Shown: positions 1 to 8,115 of the stretch, piece by piece | Position numbering within the stretch: the stretch's first letter is position 1 | Layout of the letters: every line of letters starts with the position of its first letter | DNA from: Sphingorhabdus pulchriflava | GTDB lineage: Bacteria > Pseudomonadota > Alphaproteobacteria > Sphingomonadales > Sphingomonadaceae | Reading direction: 5' to 3' | NCBI RefSeq assembly: GCF_003367235.1 | Contig: NZ_QRGP01000002.1 | Location: forward strand, 62,001 to 126,000 | DNA: 64,000 bases | Program-made: the position numbers and the translations under genes | Notes under the pieces: generated by a model | Databases searched by the model: none | Seen by the model: the letters and a program-made list of their open reading frames with translations, nothing else | What the model was told of the DNA's origin: nothing

Positions 1-228
<228 letters not shown>

Positions 229-292
229 TTATTCCCGAAGCTAGTTTGGACGAAGCAAGATTGCGCGCCCGCCCCTAGAGCGAGCGTGGAAA

Positions 293-2062
293 TTACGCAA
301 CCCTTCTGGCCGGGATCAGACCGCGCAAACTGTTGCCCAGCAGAAATTGGCCTGTCACATCAGCGACCTTCAGATCCGCTTCGATGGCGCGCCCGCTTTC
401 GATCAGTTCACGACGCAGCACAGAAGGCAGCAACCCGCGCGACAATGGGGGGGTGCAAAGCTGGCCATCGCGCTCGATATAAATACAGGTGAAGCTGCCT
501 TCGGTAAGATTACCATCCCGGTCGATGAACAGCACCTCATCCACCGGAGCGGCATTTCGCGCGTCATCGTAGAAAGCCCTGTCCGTCGTCTTATGTCGTA
601 GGCGAAAATCGGTGCCATCAACGGGAAGAGGGAGTATGGCCACGCGGAACGGCTCATCGGTTATCGCCGGAGCAATGCCTATCTCAATCGACAGGCTGCC
701 GCTGCGCGAAGCCAGCAGACGTATCTTGGCGTCATGATCGAGATGGAAGGTGGCGGCGTGCAGCCGGTTGCGTGCCTCGTGCCGGTCAAATTCGAAATCG
801 AGCGCCTGCGCACTCGCCTTTATCCGCTCTAGATGCAGTTCCAGGCGCAGTATCCCGGAGGCGGGTTCGAACCGCATGGTTTCAATCAGATCAAAGTCGC
901 GTCGCTGCACCCGCGCAAATTCCCCCTTGGCCAGGCACTCTGCCCATTCAGTTGCAACTTCGGAATCTGCAACCACCCCCGAACCAAGCCCCAAGCTTGC
1001 CTGCTTGTCCGCTTCGTTCAAGTGAAATGTGCGAATGGCAACGTTGAAGGCGGCATCGCCATGGGGATCGATGCGCCCGATTGAACCGCAATAGATGCCG
1101 CGGGGGCTGGTCTCCACCTCATCGATAATCTCCATCGCGCGGATCTTTGGTGCCCCGGTGATCGAGCCGCAGGGATAGATAGCGCGAAGCAAATCGACTG
1201 CATCCTTGCCATTGTCCAACTCCGCCGTAACCGTTGAGGTCATCTGGTGAACCGTGGGGTAGCTTTCCACCGCAAAAAGGTGCGGTACTTCCACCGAAGC
1301 GGCCTTGGCGATGCGCGACAGATCATTGCGCAGCAGATCGACGATCATCAAATTCTCGGCACGCTGCTTGGGATCGGTGCGCAATTCGTCTGCCAAAGTC
1401 TTGTCAGTAATCGCATCTGCTCCGCGTATGGCGGTTCCCTTCATCGGCTTTGCCGTAACCCGGCCGTCACGCAGCGCGAAGAACAGCTCGGGTGAGAAGG
1501 AGAGAAACCAGTCCTGCCCTGTCCAGATCACGCCACCATAGCCCGCCGCCGCTCGCGGCCGGATTGCGGCATAAAGCGCCAGCGGATTGCCCGCATAACG
1601 CGCGCTTGCCCTGAAAGTCAGGTTTGCCTGGTAGATATCGCCTGCCTCGATATAGTCTTCGACCGCATCAAACGCGTCGCCATAGGCTGCACGACTGATA
1701 GAGGGCCGCACCGCACCCAACCAGCTGCCATCGGATGCGGGTAGCTGGCTTGGAATTATGTCCGCCCCGATTTCTTCATAGCCGTCGAAAATCCCAAACC
1801 AGCAAAGCGGCTTCGGCATTTGCCGCCCTGCCAGCTTAGCCGACAATTTCGGTTCAAGTGCAAATCCGGCTTCGTAGGACAGAAATCCTGCGACGTGCCT
1901 CCCGGCCTGCTGAGCCAACTTTAGCTCGTCGAAAGCATGTTCCAGTTCAACTGCATCGGTTGCGACAATCGTTCTTTGTGGCCTCGTGTACAACCGGGCA
2001 GGCGACGCATCGCCGCGCCGGGCATCGTCAAGCAGGACAAAGGGCTCAGTCACGTCGATCAT
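293..2062 (-). CDS. pabB: Aminodeoxychorismate synthase component I fused to aminodeoxychorismate lyase (PabB-PabC)
   Basis: 589-residue fusion for p-aminobenzoate synthesis in the folate pathway. Residues about 110-385 are the chorismate-binding domain, with PMKGTAIRG (206-214), a VDLLRND segment (241-247) and GSITGAPK (299-306). Residues about 388-589 are a fold-type IV PLP enzyme like PabC, with the likely PLP lysine K491 in RHKTTDR and NLTEGSF at 519-525. Chorismate would thus be aminated and then cleaved to PABA on one polypeptide; the glutamine amidotransferase PabA is not in the window. The start at 2062 (MIDVTEPF) was chosen because a longer reading frame would run through the tRNA-Gly gene. 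No clear Shine-Dalgarno sequence is seen. Confidence 0.88.
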   Translation of the reverse strand: MIDVTEPFVLLDDARRGDASPARLYTRPQRTIVATDAVELEHAFDELKLAQQAGRHVAGFLSYEAGFALEPKLSAKLAGRQMPKPLCWFGIFDGYEEIGADIIPSQLPASDGSWLGAVRPSISRAAYGDAFDAVEDYIEAGDIYQANLTFRASARYAGNPLALYAAIRPRAAAGYGGVIWTGQDWFLSFSPELFFALRDGRVTAKPMKGTAIRGADAITDKTLADELRTDPKQRAENLMIVDLLRNDLSRIAKAASVEVPHLFAVESYPTVHQMTSTVTAELDNGKDAVDLLRAIYPCGSITGAPKIRAMEIIDEVETSPRGIYCGSIGRIDPHGDAAFNVAIRTFHLNEADKQASLGLGSGVVADSEVATEWAECLAKGEFARVQRRDFDLIETMRFEPASGILRLELHLERIKASAQALDFEFDRHEARNRLHAATFHLDHDAKIRLLASRSGSLSIEIGIAPAITDEPFRVAILPLPVDGTDFRLRHKTTDRAFYDDARNAAPVDEVLFIDRDGNLTEGSFTCIYIERDGQLCTPPLSRGLLPSVLRRELIESGRAIEADLKVADVTGQFLLGNSLRGLIPARRVA

Positions 2063-2176
2063 GGTGGACGCTATAACGGCTTTAGCGATTTGGAAAAGGC
2101 TGGAGAGGGTGAGGGGGAGTCGTAGACGAACGCGCATCGCGCGGACAATCGAACCCGGCGCGTTCGAAGAACGGGC

Positions 2177-2250
2177 TGGAGCGGGTGAGGGGAATCGAAC
2201 CCCCGTCGTCAGCTTGGGAAGCTGCTGCTCTACCATTGAGCTACACCCGC
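2177..2250 (-). tRNA. tRNA-Gly (CCC anticodon)
   Basis: 74 nt including an encoded CCA. It folds as a full cloverleaf: acceptor stem GCGGGTG/CACCCGC, D-arm GCTC/GAGC, anticodon loop TTCCCAA giving anticodon CCC, and T-arm GGGGG-TTCGATT-CCCCT. The outermost anticodon-stem pair is a G-A mismatch. It lies between mobA and pabBC on the same strand. Confidence 0.95.
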
Positions 2251-2298
2251 GATTCGCGTTTTCTAAGATACGCATGGAACGTCGCAAGCGCCAGCCTG

Positions 2299-2808
2299 CT
2301 AAGGCAGATCGTCCAGGCGATTGATGTTCCGCAGAGGGGTGCCAAGTTCCACCCGTCGCGCTCCGATATGGTCGGCAAACTTGTAAACTGAACGGTTCGC
2401 CGAATCCGAAAGCCAATCGAGGAGCACCTCCCGCATCGATACGGGCCACAATCCGACAATCGGCATATCCGCAACTATCGCAGGCCCCGCATCCAGCCGT
2501 TCCGCAAGGTCAGCCGGAATCCCGATTACGTCGCAGCCTGAACTGAGCACCGCATCAAAATCATGACGCCATGCATGATCAAGGGCGCCGGCAAGGCCGC
2601 CGAGCGGGCCAATCCCCGCCTCCGGCAAATCGGCGGCCTTGGAAAGTCCCGGCCATTCGCGCCCCGCGACAACCAGTTCGGTAACCTGCGGTCGCACGAC
2701 ATCGGCAACATGGTCGAGCAGCGCCCGTCCCTCGTAAAGCGCCTCAGCCTTGTCCGAGCCAAACCGACGCGATTGACCACCAGCAAGGATCGCGCCGAGC
2801 AGCTTCAT
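2299..2808 (-). CDS. mobA: Molybdenum cofactor guanylyltransferase (MobA-type)
   Basis: 169 residues. The N-terminus has the nucleotidyltransferase signature LAGGQSRRFGSDKA (8-21), and GPLGGLAGAL and SSGCDVIGIP follow as in MobA. The enzyme transfers GMP from GTP to molybdopterin in the cytoplasm to make the guanine dinucleotide cofactor for DMSO-reductase-type enzymes. The protein is a little shorter than E. coli MobA (about 190 residues). Its ATG overlaps the stop of the upstream fghA gene by 4 nt, implying translational coupling, although the functions are not obviously linked. No other molybdenum cofactor gene is in the window. Confidence 0.85.
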   Translation of the reverse strand: MKLLGAILAGGQSRRFGSDKAEALYEGRALLDHVADVVRPQVTELVVAGREWPGLSKAADLPEAGIGPLGGLAGALDHAWRHDFDAVLSSGCDVIGIPADLAERLDAGPAIVADMPIVGLWPVSMREVLLDWLSDSANRSVYKFADHIGARRVELGTPLRNINRLDDLP

Positions 2809-3647
2809 TTCAGCCGTTCGGCGTGCCAGGCAAGGTGATCGGCCATGAAGGTCGAGATGAAATAATAGCTGTGGTCATAGCCGGGCTGCATTCGGATCGT
2901 TGCCTTCTGCTCCGCCTTGGCACAGGTTTCTTCGAGCAAATGCGTTTTCAACTGCTCGGCTAGGAAATTGTCGGCCTCCCCTTGATCGACGAGCAAGTCA
3001 GGTAGGCGTGCGCCGCCATCAATCAGCGCACAGGCATCATATTCCGACCAGGCATTTCGATGTTGCCCCAGATATCCGCCCAACGCCTTTTGCCCCCACG
3101 GAACCTGTGCAGGCGCAACGATCGGCGCAAAGGCAGAGGTCGAACGGAAGCGACCCGGATTGCGTAGCGAAATCGTCAGCGCGCCATGCCCACCCATAGA
3201 ATGGCCCATGATTCCCTGGGCGGACATATCGACGGCGAAATTGCTTGCGATTAACCCGGGCAGTTCGCGCTCGACATAGCTGCGCATCCGGTAGTGCTGC
3301 GCAAAGGGCGCTTCGGTCGCGTCGACATAGAAGCCCGCACCCAGTCCGAAATCATAGGCGCCATCGGCATCGTCGGGCACGCCCTCTCCGCGCGGCGAGG
3401 TGTCGGGCGCGACGAAAATCAATCCGAGTTCGGCGCACGCGCGGCGAAACTCGCCTTTCTCGGTCACATTAGCGTGGGTGCAGGTTAGGCCCGAGAGATA
3501 CCAGACCACTGGCAATTTAGCACCCGGAGCATGGTCGGGGACGAACACCGAAAAGGTCATTGTGGTTCCGGTTTCGACAGATGCATGAGAATAGACCCCC
3601 TGCGTTCCGCCGAAACTGCGATTGGTCGATAGCGTTTCGATTGTCAT
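2805..3647 (-). CDS. fghA: S-formylglutathione hydrolase
   Basis: 280 residues, the normal length for FghA / human esterase D. It hydrolyses S-formylglutathione to formate and glutathione in glutathione-dependent formaldehyde detoxification. Visible family marks are LSGLTC (52-56), the nucleophile elbow GHSMGG with Ser150, Asp226 in DQGEADNFL and His259 in PGYDHSYYF, which together form the alpha/beta-hydrolase triad. The formaldehyde dehydrogenase (AdhC) usually found next to it is not adjacent here. It is followed by mobA with a 4-nt overlap, and it is preceded on the same strand by the usher-like gene, which ends 36 bp upstream. Confidence 0.9.
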   Translation of the reverse strand: MTIETLSTNRSFGGTQGVYSHASVETGTTMTFSVFVPDHAPGAKLPVVWYLSGLTCTHANVTEKGEFRRACAELGLIFVAPDTSPRGEGVPDDADGAYDFGLGAGFYVDATEAPFAQHYRMRSYVERELPGLIASNFAVDMSAQGIMGHSMGGHGALTISLRNPGRFRSTSAFAPIVAPAQVPWGQKALGGYLGQHRNAWSEYDACALIDGGARLPDLLVDQGEADNFLAEQLKTHLLEETCAKAEQKATIRMQPGYDHSYYFISTFMADHLAWHAERLK

Positions 3648-3683
3648 ACCACCGACAAAGCCTGTTGCCGCGAACAGGTCAAG

Positions 3684-6371
3684 TCAGTTGCTTGCGGCAA
3701 TACGCTGCGACGGTTTCAAGATGACTTGCCCCAGATCGACCGTCGGGCTCTTACGATCGAGAGAGGCGGCCACGCTGATTTCGGGCTGCACTCCCACGAT
3801 ACTCGCGGCCACCGCGCCGACGCGAAGGCGGTATTGGCCATAGGGCACACTCTCGAACAGGAAAAAGCCGTCATATTCGCTGCGCGTGCTTTTCACGACA
3901 CGACCGGCCTTGTCGAGCAGCTCGATATCCACGCCATTTAGCGACTTCCCGCCCTCTTTGAGCAAATAACCACTGATTTCACCTGCTGACACCAACGGCA
4001 GTTCAACGACAATCGGAATCCCTGGCCGCGGGACGACGACCATCCCGCTATTGGCAGGCTGCACAAACGGATCAGGCAGGCTGCTTGCATCAATTCCGAT
4101 CAGGATCGGTACATAAGGTTCCAGTCCTCCGATAACGGTCTGCCCCGCATCGTCGGTAGCTCTGCCACGCCCATTCAAGCCGGCAGTAATTTCTATCGCT
4201 TTTTCAACAGGTTCGTTCGGTTGACGGATGCCATCCACATTCTGGTCCTGATAGACCAGCACCGCAGCCTGACCACTTGACGCCAGCTTTTCCGACGACA
4301 TGTGGAAGCCCTTGCCATGCGGATTGGGACCCATGCTAAAGGCAAGGCTGATCTGCGCGGCAACCGCGCCATCGGTTGCGCCCATGACCTGGCCGGTTAA
4401 TGCAAACTTCTCGAACTGCCGCGTATAGCCAAATGTCGCGCGCGCGCGTTTGTTGCGCGCGTCATAGCCAAGCTCGGCCCGCCAGTTCGCCTTATCATCC
4501 GCACGCCATTCGCCGGTGATGCGCGATTCCTTGAAACCGGTTTCACCCATCAAGCCAAAGCGCGCTTCACCGCGCAAGCGCAACCCGCCCACTCGGCCGC
4601 TGAGGCGCAATTGTGCGTCAAGCTTTTGCGGGGGATCGGTACCGAAGGCGAATTTCGTCTGCTCCCAGATTATGTCGGTAGATGCAGCTATATTCTTGAT
4701 ATTAAATGATATTCTGCCTTTGGCTTCGATAGTCCGATTGCCGTTCAACCACTCACGCAGCGTCGCGCTTACACCGTAAGGGATTGATCTTGTTCCGATT
4801 TTAATGCTGTGATCGACAGAGAGCATATGCTCTCCACGCAACCCCGGCAGATATTGCTCGCTGCGGAAACCACCAAACAGCCATAGCGACTGGGCACCGA
4901 CCATAGCCTGGCCAAATTGGCCAAGCATCTGACCGCGGACCGCATATCCGCCATCGATATTAGCCGCTCCTGCTACTTCGACCAGTGTCGGGCCGACTGC
5001 ACGGCGAACCATGGCTTCGAAATAGCTGTCACGGCGGCCTTCATAGATCGAACTTATCGCCGACGCGCCGACAGAGGTCTTCGCATCAAGCCCCCGTTCG
5101 ACACCGAAACCGGCACGCAAACCATTATAGGGCTGCTCATCACTATCACCAAAGTTGAAAAGATCGCGGCCAGCATCTTGGATGCCCGCCCAATAATAGG
5201 TTTCGCGCGGCGGAATCGAATTGGCCCCGACCGGGATCATCCGGACATCGCGCTTGATCTGACCCTGCGGACCATACAGCACGACTTCCATGCGGTTTTG
5301 GCCATAGAGCAACGGAACATCGAGAAATTCGTAGCGCCCATCGCCGCGACTCTGGAAATAGCCGATCAGCTGGTCGTTGCGATATAGCTCGGCATCCCAT
5401 CCATCGGGCAGTTCGCCCCGGAAGCTGGTTCGATCAAAATTATCAGGCCGCGACAAGGGGCGGTTGGTGACAAAAAGCCCGCGACCGGCGGTTGTCTGGC
5501 TGCCCAGGAAGGATGCGGGCAGTGAAACGTCGCCGATCCCGAAATGCGTGGCCTTCAGTGGCCCGAGCAGAGTACCCTCTGCGCTCGTCCGATAGGCGCG
5601 CACGCGAAAGCTTTCGGGAACACCATTTTCGTTCGAAGACAAACGCGCGTCATAAGAGGCACCCGCGATTTCACCGCTGGCAAAGATATCATAACGCGCG
5701 TTGAATTTGGCTGGGCCCTGCGCATCCTTGGTAAAGCCTGTTGACGCCACGACGTCGAACGAAGGCGTACGCCAAAAACGATAAGGATCCTTGGCTTGCG
5801 GAAGATTACGCAGGTCAAAGGTTGCAGCCGGGCGGACTTTGGCGGCGCGTTCTTTGCGCTCTTCGGCCAGTTCGAACGGCAATTTGCGATCCGCCTTCAC
5901 AACAAGCATCGCGTCGGACAGATCGGGAGTCAGCGACACATCGAGCCAACGGCTGAGCGCTTTGCTGTCCACGCACCAGCCTTCGGGCGTATCATAAATA
6001 TCCGACGCAGCGAGCGCCGAACTTTTGTTCATGATTTGTACCCTACCCGCTTCGCGGTCGAGGGTGAATGTCCGGCTTTCTTCGAACAACCAGCCAGTTG
6101 CGCGGCGCGACTTTTTATCCAGCCGTACCGGAAGGTCGAAAGCTATGATGATGTCAGCAAAATCGATGCAAACGCCGGCGTCGGTCTGATAGCCGCGCAC
6201 GCCATCGCCCACACGGTAGCGACCGGCGCGCACGTCGAGAAGCAATTGGTCATCGTCGCTGGCTTTCCATCCGCTCTGCGCAAAGGCAGAAGCCACCGGG
6301 GCCGTGACAGCTCCGGTGGCAATAGCCAGGGCAACTAGGCCTTGGCAAAAGATGGAAAATATCGACTTCAT
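3684..6371 (-). CDS. Usher-like outer membrane protein of a DUF4402-type chaperone-usher system
   Basis: 895 residues with a signal peptide ending near residue 31 (ASAFA-QS). It is a divergent fimbrial usher. Around residues 310-370 it has the usher hallmark: PDGWDAELYRNDQLIGYF followed by YEFLDVPLLYGQNR and YGPQGQ. A long beta-rich barrel-like stretch follows (to about 690). The first 130 mature residues do not look like a PapC N-terminal domain but like a small beta-sheet domain with paired cysteines. The last 100 residues (GEISGYLLKEGGKS.., SEYDGFFLFESVPYGQYRL) resemble a carboxypeptidase-regulatory or CnaB-like fold. It is the third gene after pilin and chaperone. Inferred role: outer membrane pore and assembly platform for the DUF4402 subunit. 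Confidence 0.75.
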   Translation of the reverse strand: MKSIFSIFCQGLVALAIATGAVTAPVASAFAQSGWKASDDDQLLLDVRAGRYRVGDGVRGYQTDAGVCIDFADIIIAFDLPVRLDKKSRRATGWLFEESRTFTLDREAGRVQIMNKSSALAASDIYDTPEGWCVDSKALSRWLDVSLTPDLSDAMLVVKADRKLPFELAEERKERAAKVRPAATFDLRNLPQAKDPYRFWRTPSFDVVASTGFTKDAQGPAKFNARYDIFASGEIAGASYDARLSSNENGVPESFRVRAYRTSAEGTLLGPLKATHFGIGDVSLPASFLGSQTTAGRGLFVTNRPLSRPDNFDRTSFRGELPDGWDAELYRNDQLIGYFQSRGDGRYEFLDVPLLYGQNRMEVVLYGPQGQIKRDVRMIPVGANSIPPRETYYWAGIQDAGRDLFNFGDSDEQPYNGLRAGFGVERGLDAKTSVGASAISSIYEGRRDSYFEAMVRRAVGPTLVEVAGAANIDGGYAVRGQMLGQFGQAMVGAQSLWLFGGFRSEQYLPGLRGEHMLSVDHSIKIGTRSIPYGVSATLREWLNGNRTIEAKGRISFNIKNIAASTDIIWEQTKFAFGTDPPQKLDAQLRLSGRVGGLRLRGEARFGLMGETGFKESRITGEWRADDKANWRAELGYDARNKRARATFGYTRQFEKFALTGQVMGATDGAVAAQISLAFSMGPNPHGKGFHMSSEKLASSGQAAVLVYQDQNVDGIRQPNEPVEKAIEITAGLNGRGRATDDAGQTVIGGLEPYVPILIGIDASSLPDPFVQPANSGMVVVPRPGIPIVVELPLVSAGEISGYLLKEGGKSLNGVDIELLDKAGRVVKSTRSEYDGFFLFESVPYGQYRLRVGAVAASIVGVQPEISVAASLDRKSPTVDLGQVILKPSQRIAASN

Positions 6372-6403
6372 AGTCGTTTTCGGTCTGGGTCAATCCCGAC
6401 GGA

Positions 6404-7231
6404 TCAGCGCACCACGGTCCGCAATTCGGTGATCAGGCCTCCGCCATTTTCGGGCGTGTCATGATAAGAGATTACAATCTCTCCGCCTCGGATGACTGCA
6501 GCCTCTTCTTCGTTTAATGGAAGCTCGACTTTGCGCTTTTCAATCTCAGGATAGATAGCGATGCCCTTTTGCACGATGATCGGCTTGGACTGGCCGGGCT
6601 TGCTGACGCGAAACTCGCCATAGACCGAACGGCTACCTTTTCGTGTAGCATCCAATGCGAGCACCGGGCCGTCCTCGTCGCGGTCCAGCCGGGCGTTGGC
6701 CAAGGCAGCAGTCGCTGAAAGTTCACCCTTGCGCACGATGATAGGAATGGTGATGCCGTATAGCGGCACCAACTGGATCTTAAGGCCTTCCGGCTGGGCT
6801 TCCTGCGTCACCGGCGTCGATTTGGGAATCGAACGGAACAGCATATGGACGCGATACTCGCCGTCGGGCAGCGTGTCGGCCGGGTTGAGGCCGATACGGA
6901 TCGACTGCGGCTGGTTGGGCGGCAGTGTCACCCGGCGCGGCGCGTAGCGGACCAAATTCAGCGCTGCTTTTTCAGCATCGGTCGTCCCCGCAGGATCGAT
7001 ATCTTCCAACCGACCGTCGGCATTCATCCGCTTGATTTCCAGCGAGATACGATAGGTGGTTTCTTCCGCACCGATATTGTTCAGGATCACCTGGGTTCCG
7101 CGCTTTCCATCAAGGATAACGCGTGTCGGCGCGACCAAAAGGTCGCCCTGTGCACTTGCTGGAGATGTCGAGACCGAAAACAGCCCGATACTTCCGGCAA
7201 TCAACGTGATGGTTTTCCACCAAAACTTCAT
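6404..7231 (-). CDS. Periplasmic pilus assembly chaperone (PapD-like, DUF4402 operon)
   Basis: 275 residues from the ATG at 7231, chosen because a GGACAGGG stretch lies just upstream and MKFWWKTITLIAG begins a clean signal peptide (cleavage near SPASA-Q). An in-frame start 57 nt further upstream lacks this support. The protein has the two-domain immunoglobulin-like pattern of fimbrial chaperones: an N-terminal strand LLVAPTRVILDGKRGTQVIL, RYAPRRVTLPPNQPQSIRI matching the subunit-binding edge strand, and a C-terminal half rich in short strands. Such chaperones donate a strand to pilin subunits in the periplasm. It lies between the pilin gene and the usher-like gene (32-bp gap). Confidence 0.82.
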   Translation of the reverse strand: MKFWWKTITLIAGSIGLFSVSTSPASAQGDLLVAPTRVILDGKRGTQVILNNIGAEETTYRISLEIKRMNADGRLEDIDPAGTTDAEKAALNLVRYAPRRVTLPPNQPQSIRIGLNPADTLPDGEYRVHMLFRSIPKSTPVTQEAQPEGLKIQLVPLYGITIPIIVRKGELSATAALANARLDRDEDGPVLALDATRKGSRSVYGEFRVSKPGQSKPIIVQKGIAIYPEIEKRKVELPLNEEEAAVIRGGEIVISYHDTPENGGGLITELRTVVR

Positions 7232-7337
7232 ATGTTTAACCCTGTCCAAATGGTCCGATATGGCGCGGAAACGCAAATTTCGCTCCATAACGGACTAACA
7301 GGACATGGTTACCAAGCCGCTAACGATGGACCTCGGA

Positions 7338-7374
7338 CAAAGAAAAACCCCAGCAGGCCTTGGCCCACCGGGGT
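7338..7374 (-). terminator. Rho-independent terminator between pilin and chaperone genes
   Basis: On the minus strand, a GC-rich hairpin (arms ACCCC at 7374-7370 and GGGGT at 7351-7347, with further inner pairs around a short loop) runs straight into TTTTTCTTT. It lies 42 bp after the pilin stop and before the chaperone start, so it should cut most transcripts after the pilin and leave read-through for the assembly genes. Confidence 0.75.
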
Positions 7375-7415
7375 CGTTCAAATTCCAGCCGCAGCGTGAC
7401 GCTGCGGATCAGAAC

Positions 7416-7916
7416 TTACTGATATTCAGCCGTCACGTCGAACGTACCGGTGTAAGCACCAGCGGTCTGGTTCGGGTTCAGCGAGATCGTACCGCCGACA
7501 TAAACGGTTTCCGGTGTGGTCGAGCTGTAAACGATGCTGCTGGTCGACAGACCGAGACCCGACAGGGCGATCGGTGCGCCGGGTCCGGTCAGCGAGCTAG
7601 GGTTGCCAACGGTCAGATCGATGGTTTCGCCGTTGGTTGCCTGCGAAACATGGAAACGACCTGCGCTGCTTCCGCTGATGGCGATGACGCCCGTGCCAAC
7701 AGCGGTAGCTGCGGCGCCAGCACCGATGGTCACGGTTCCACCAGCGGCCGAAGCGGCAACAACGCCAAAGTCCAGCGGCGCGTCGACGGTGATGGCGACG
7801 GCAGCGAGTACGTCTACGGTAGCCTGAGCCTGCTCAGTGGCGGCATAAGCGGCATTCGAAACCATGCCGGTAGCGATAACTGCGCCAGCAAGCGCAAGCT
7901 TCATTTTGTTGATCAT
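7416..7916 (-). CDS. DUF4402-family pilin-like surface subunit
   Basis: 166 residues with a signal peptide cleaved near NAAYA-AT, giving a mature protein of about 141 residues. The composition is Ala/Gly/Thr/Ser-rich with alternating beta strands and no cysteine. The family pattern is visible: VAITVDAPLDFGVV, GGTVTIG, GRFHV and the C-terminal GAYTGTFDVTAEYQ, typical of DUF4402 proteins. An AAAGGA Shine-Dalgarno sequence lies 9 nt before the ATG at 7916. It is the first gene of the pilin-chaperone-usher operon, and a terminator follows it. Inferred role: the structural subunit, secreted via the chaperone and usher. The long upstream leader (7917-8115) is AT-rich. Confidence 0.82.
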   Translation of the reverse strand: MINKMKLALAGAVIATGMVSNAAYAATEQAQATVDVLAAVAITVDAPLDFGVVAASAAGGTVTIGAGAAATAVGTGVIAISGSSAGRFHVSQATNGETIDLTVGNPSSLTGPGAPIALSGLGLSTSSIVYSSTTPETVYVGGTISLNPNQTAGAYTGTFDVTAEYQ

Positions 7917-8018
7917 GTATCTGGTCCTTTTGCGACGAACTATAAAAATCGGGAATGCCCCACTGCATTCACTGTCGCTTTTGGCAGCCGAATCATAAAA
8001 CGATGCTTCTTTGCTTGG

Positions 8019-8078
8019 TTAATGCAATTTAAGCATATCGAGTATTAATCTTTATATTTTAATATCTTAACAGGTTAA
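8019..8078. promoter_or_regulatory. Cluster of TTAA tetramers upstream of the pilin gene
   Basis: Six TTAA tetramers lie in 60 bp at 8019, 8029, 8045, 8059, 8067 and 8075, about 100-160 bp upstream of the pilin start. TTAA pairs are the core of CtrA sites in alphaproteobacteria, but none of the neighbouring pairs here has the classical 7-bp spacing. The stretch is simply AT-rich as well, so a regulatory role is only a suggestion. Confidence 0.3.
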
Positions 8079-8115
8079 CGGCTGAAAAACGCCGTTTACT
8101 ATCCGCAGAACAAGT

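Noticed and set aside
2063-2449. Open extension of the pabBC reading frame upstream of 2062
   Set aside because: It would read through the tRNA-Gly gene and the start of mobA's 3' region; the conserved protein begins at MIDVTEPF.
7305-8048. 247-residue + strand open frame opposite the pilin gene
   Set aside because: It mirrors the codon pattern of the pilin gene on the other strand and shows no family motif, signal or ribosome site.
8077-8096. 6-bp hairpin AACGGC/GCCGTT just after parB
   Set aside because: No T tract follows on either strand, so it is not a convincing terminator.
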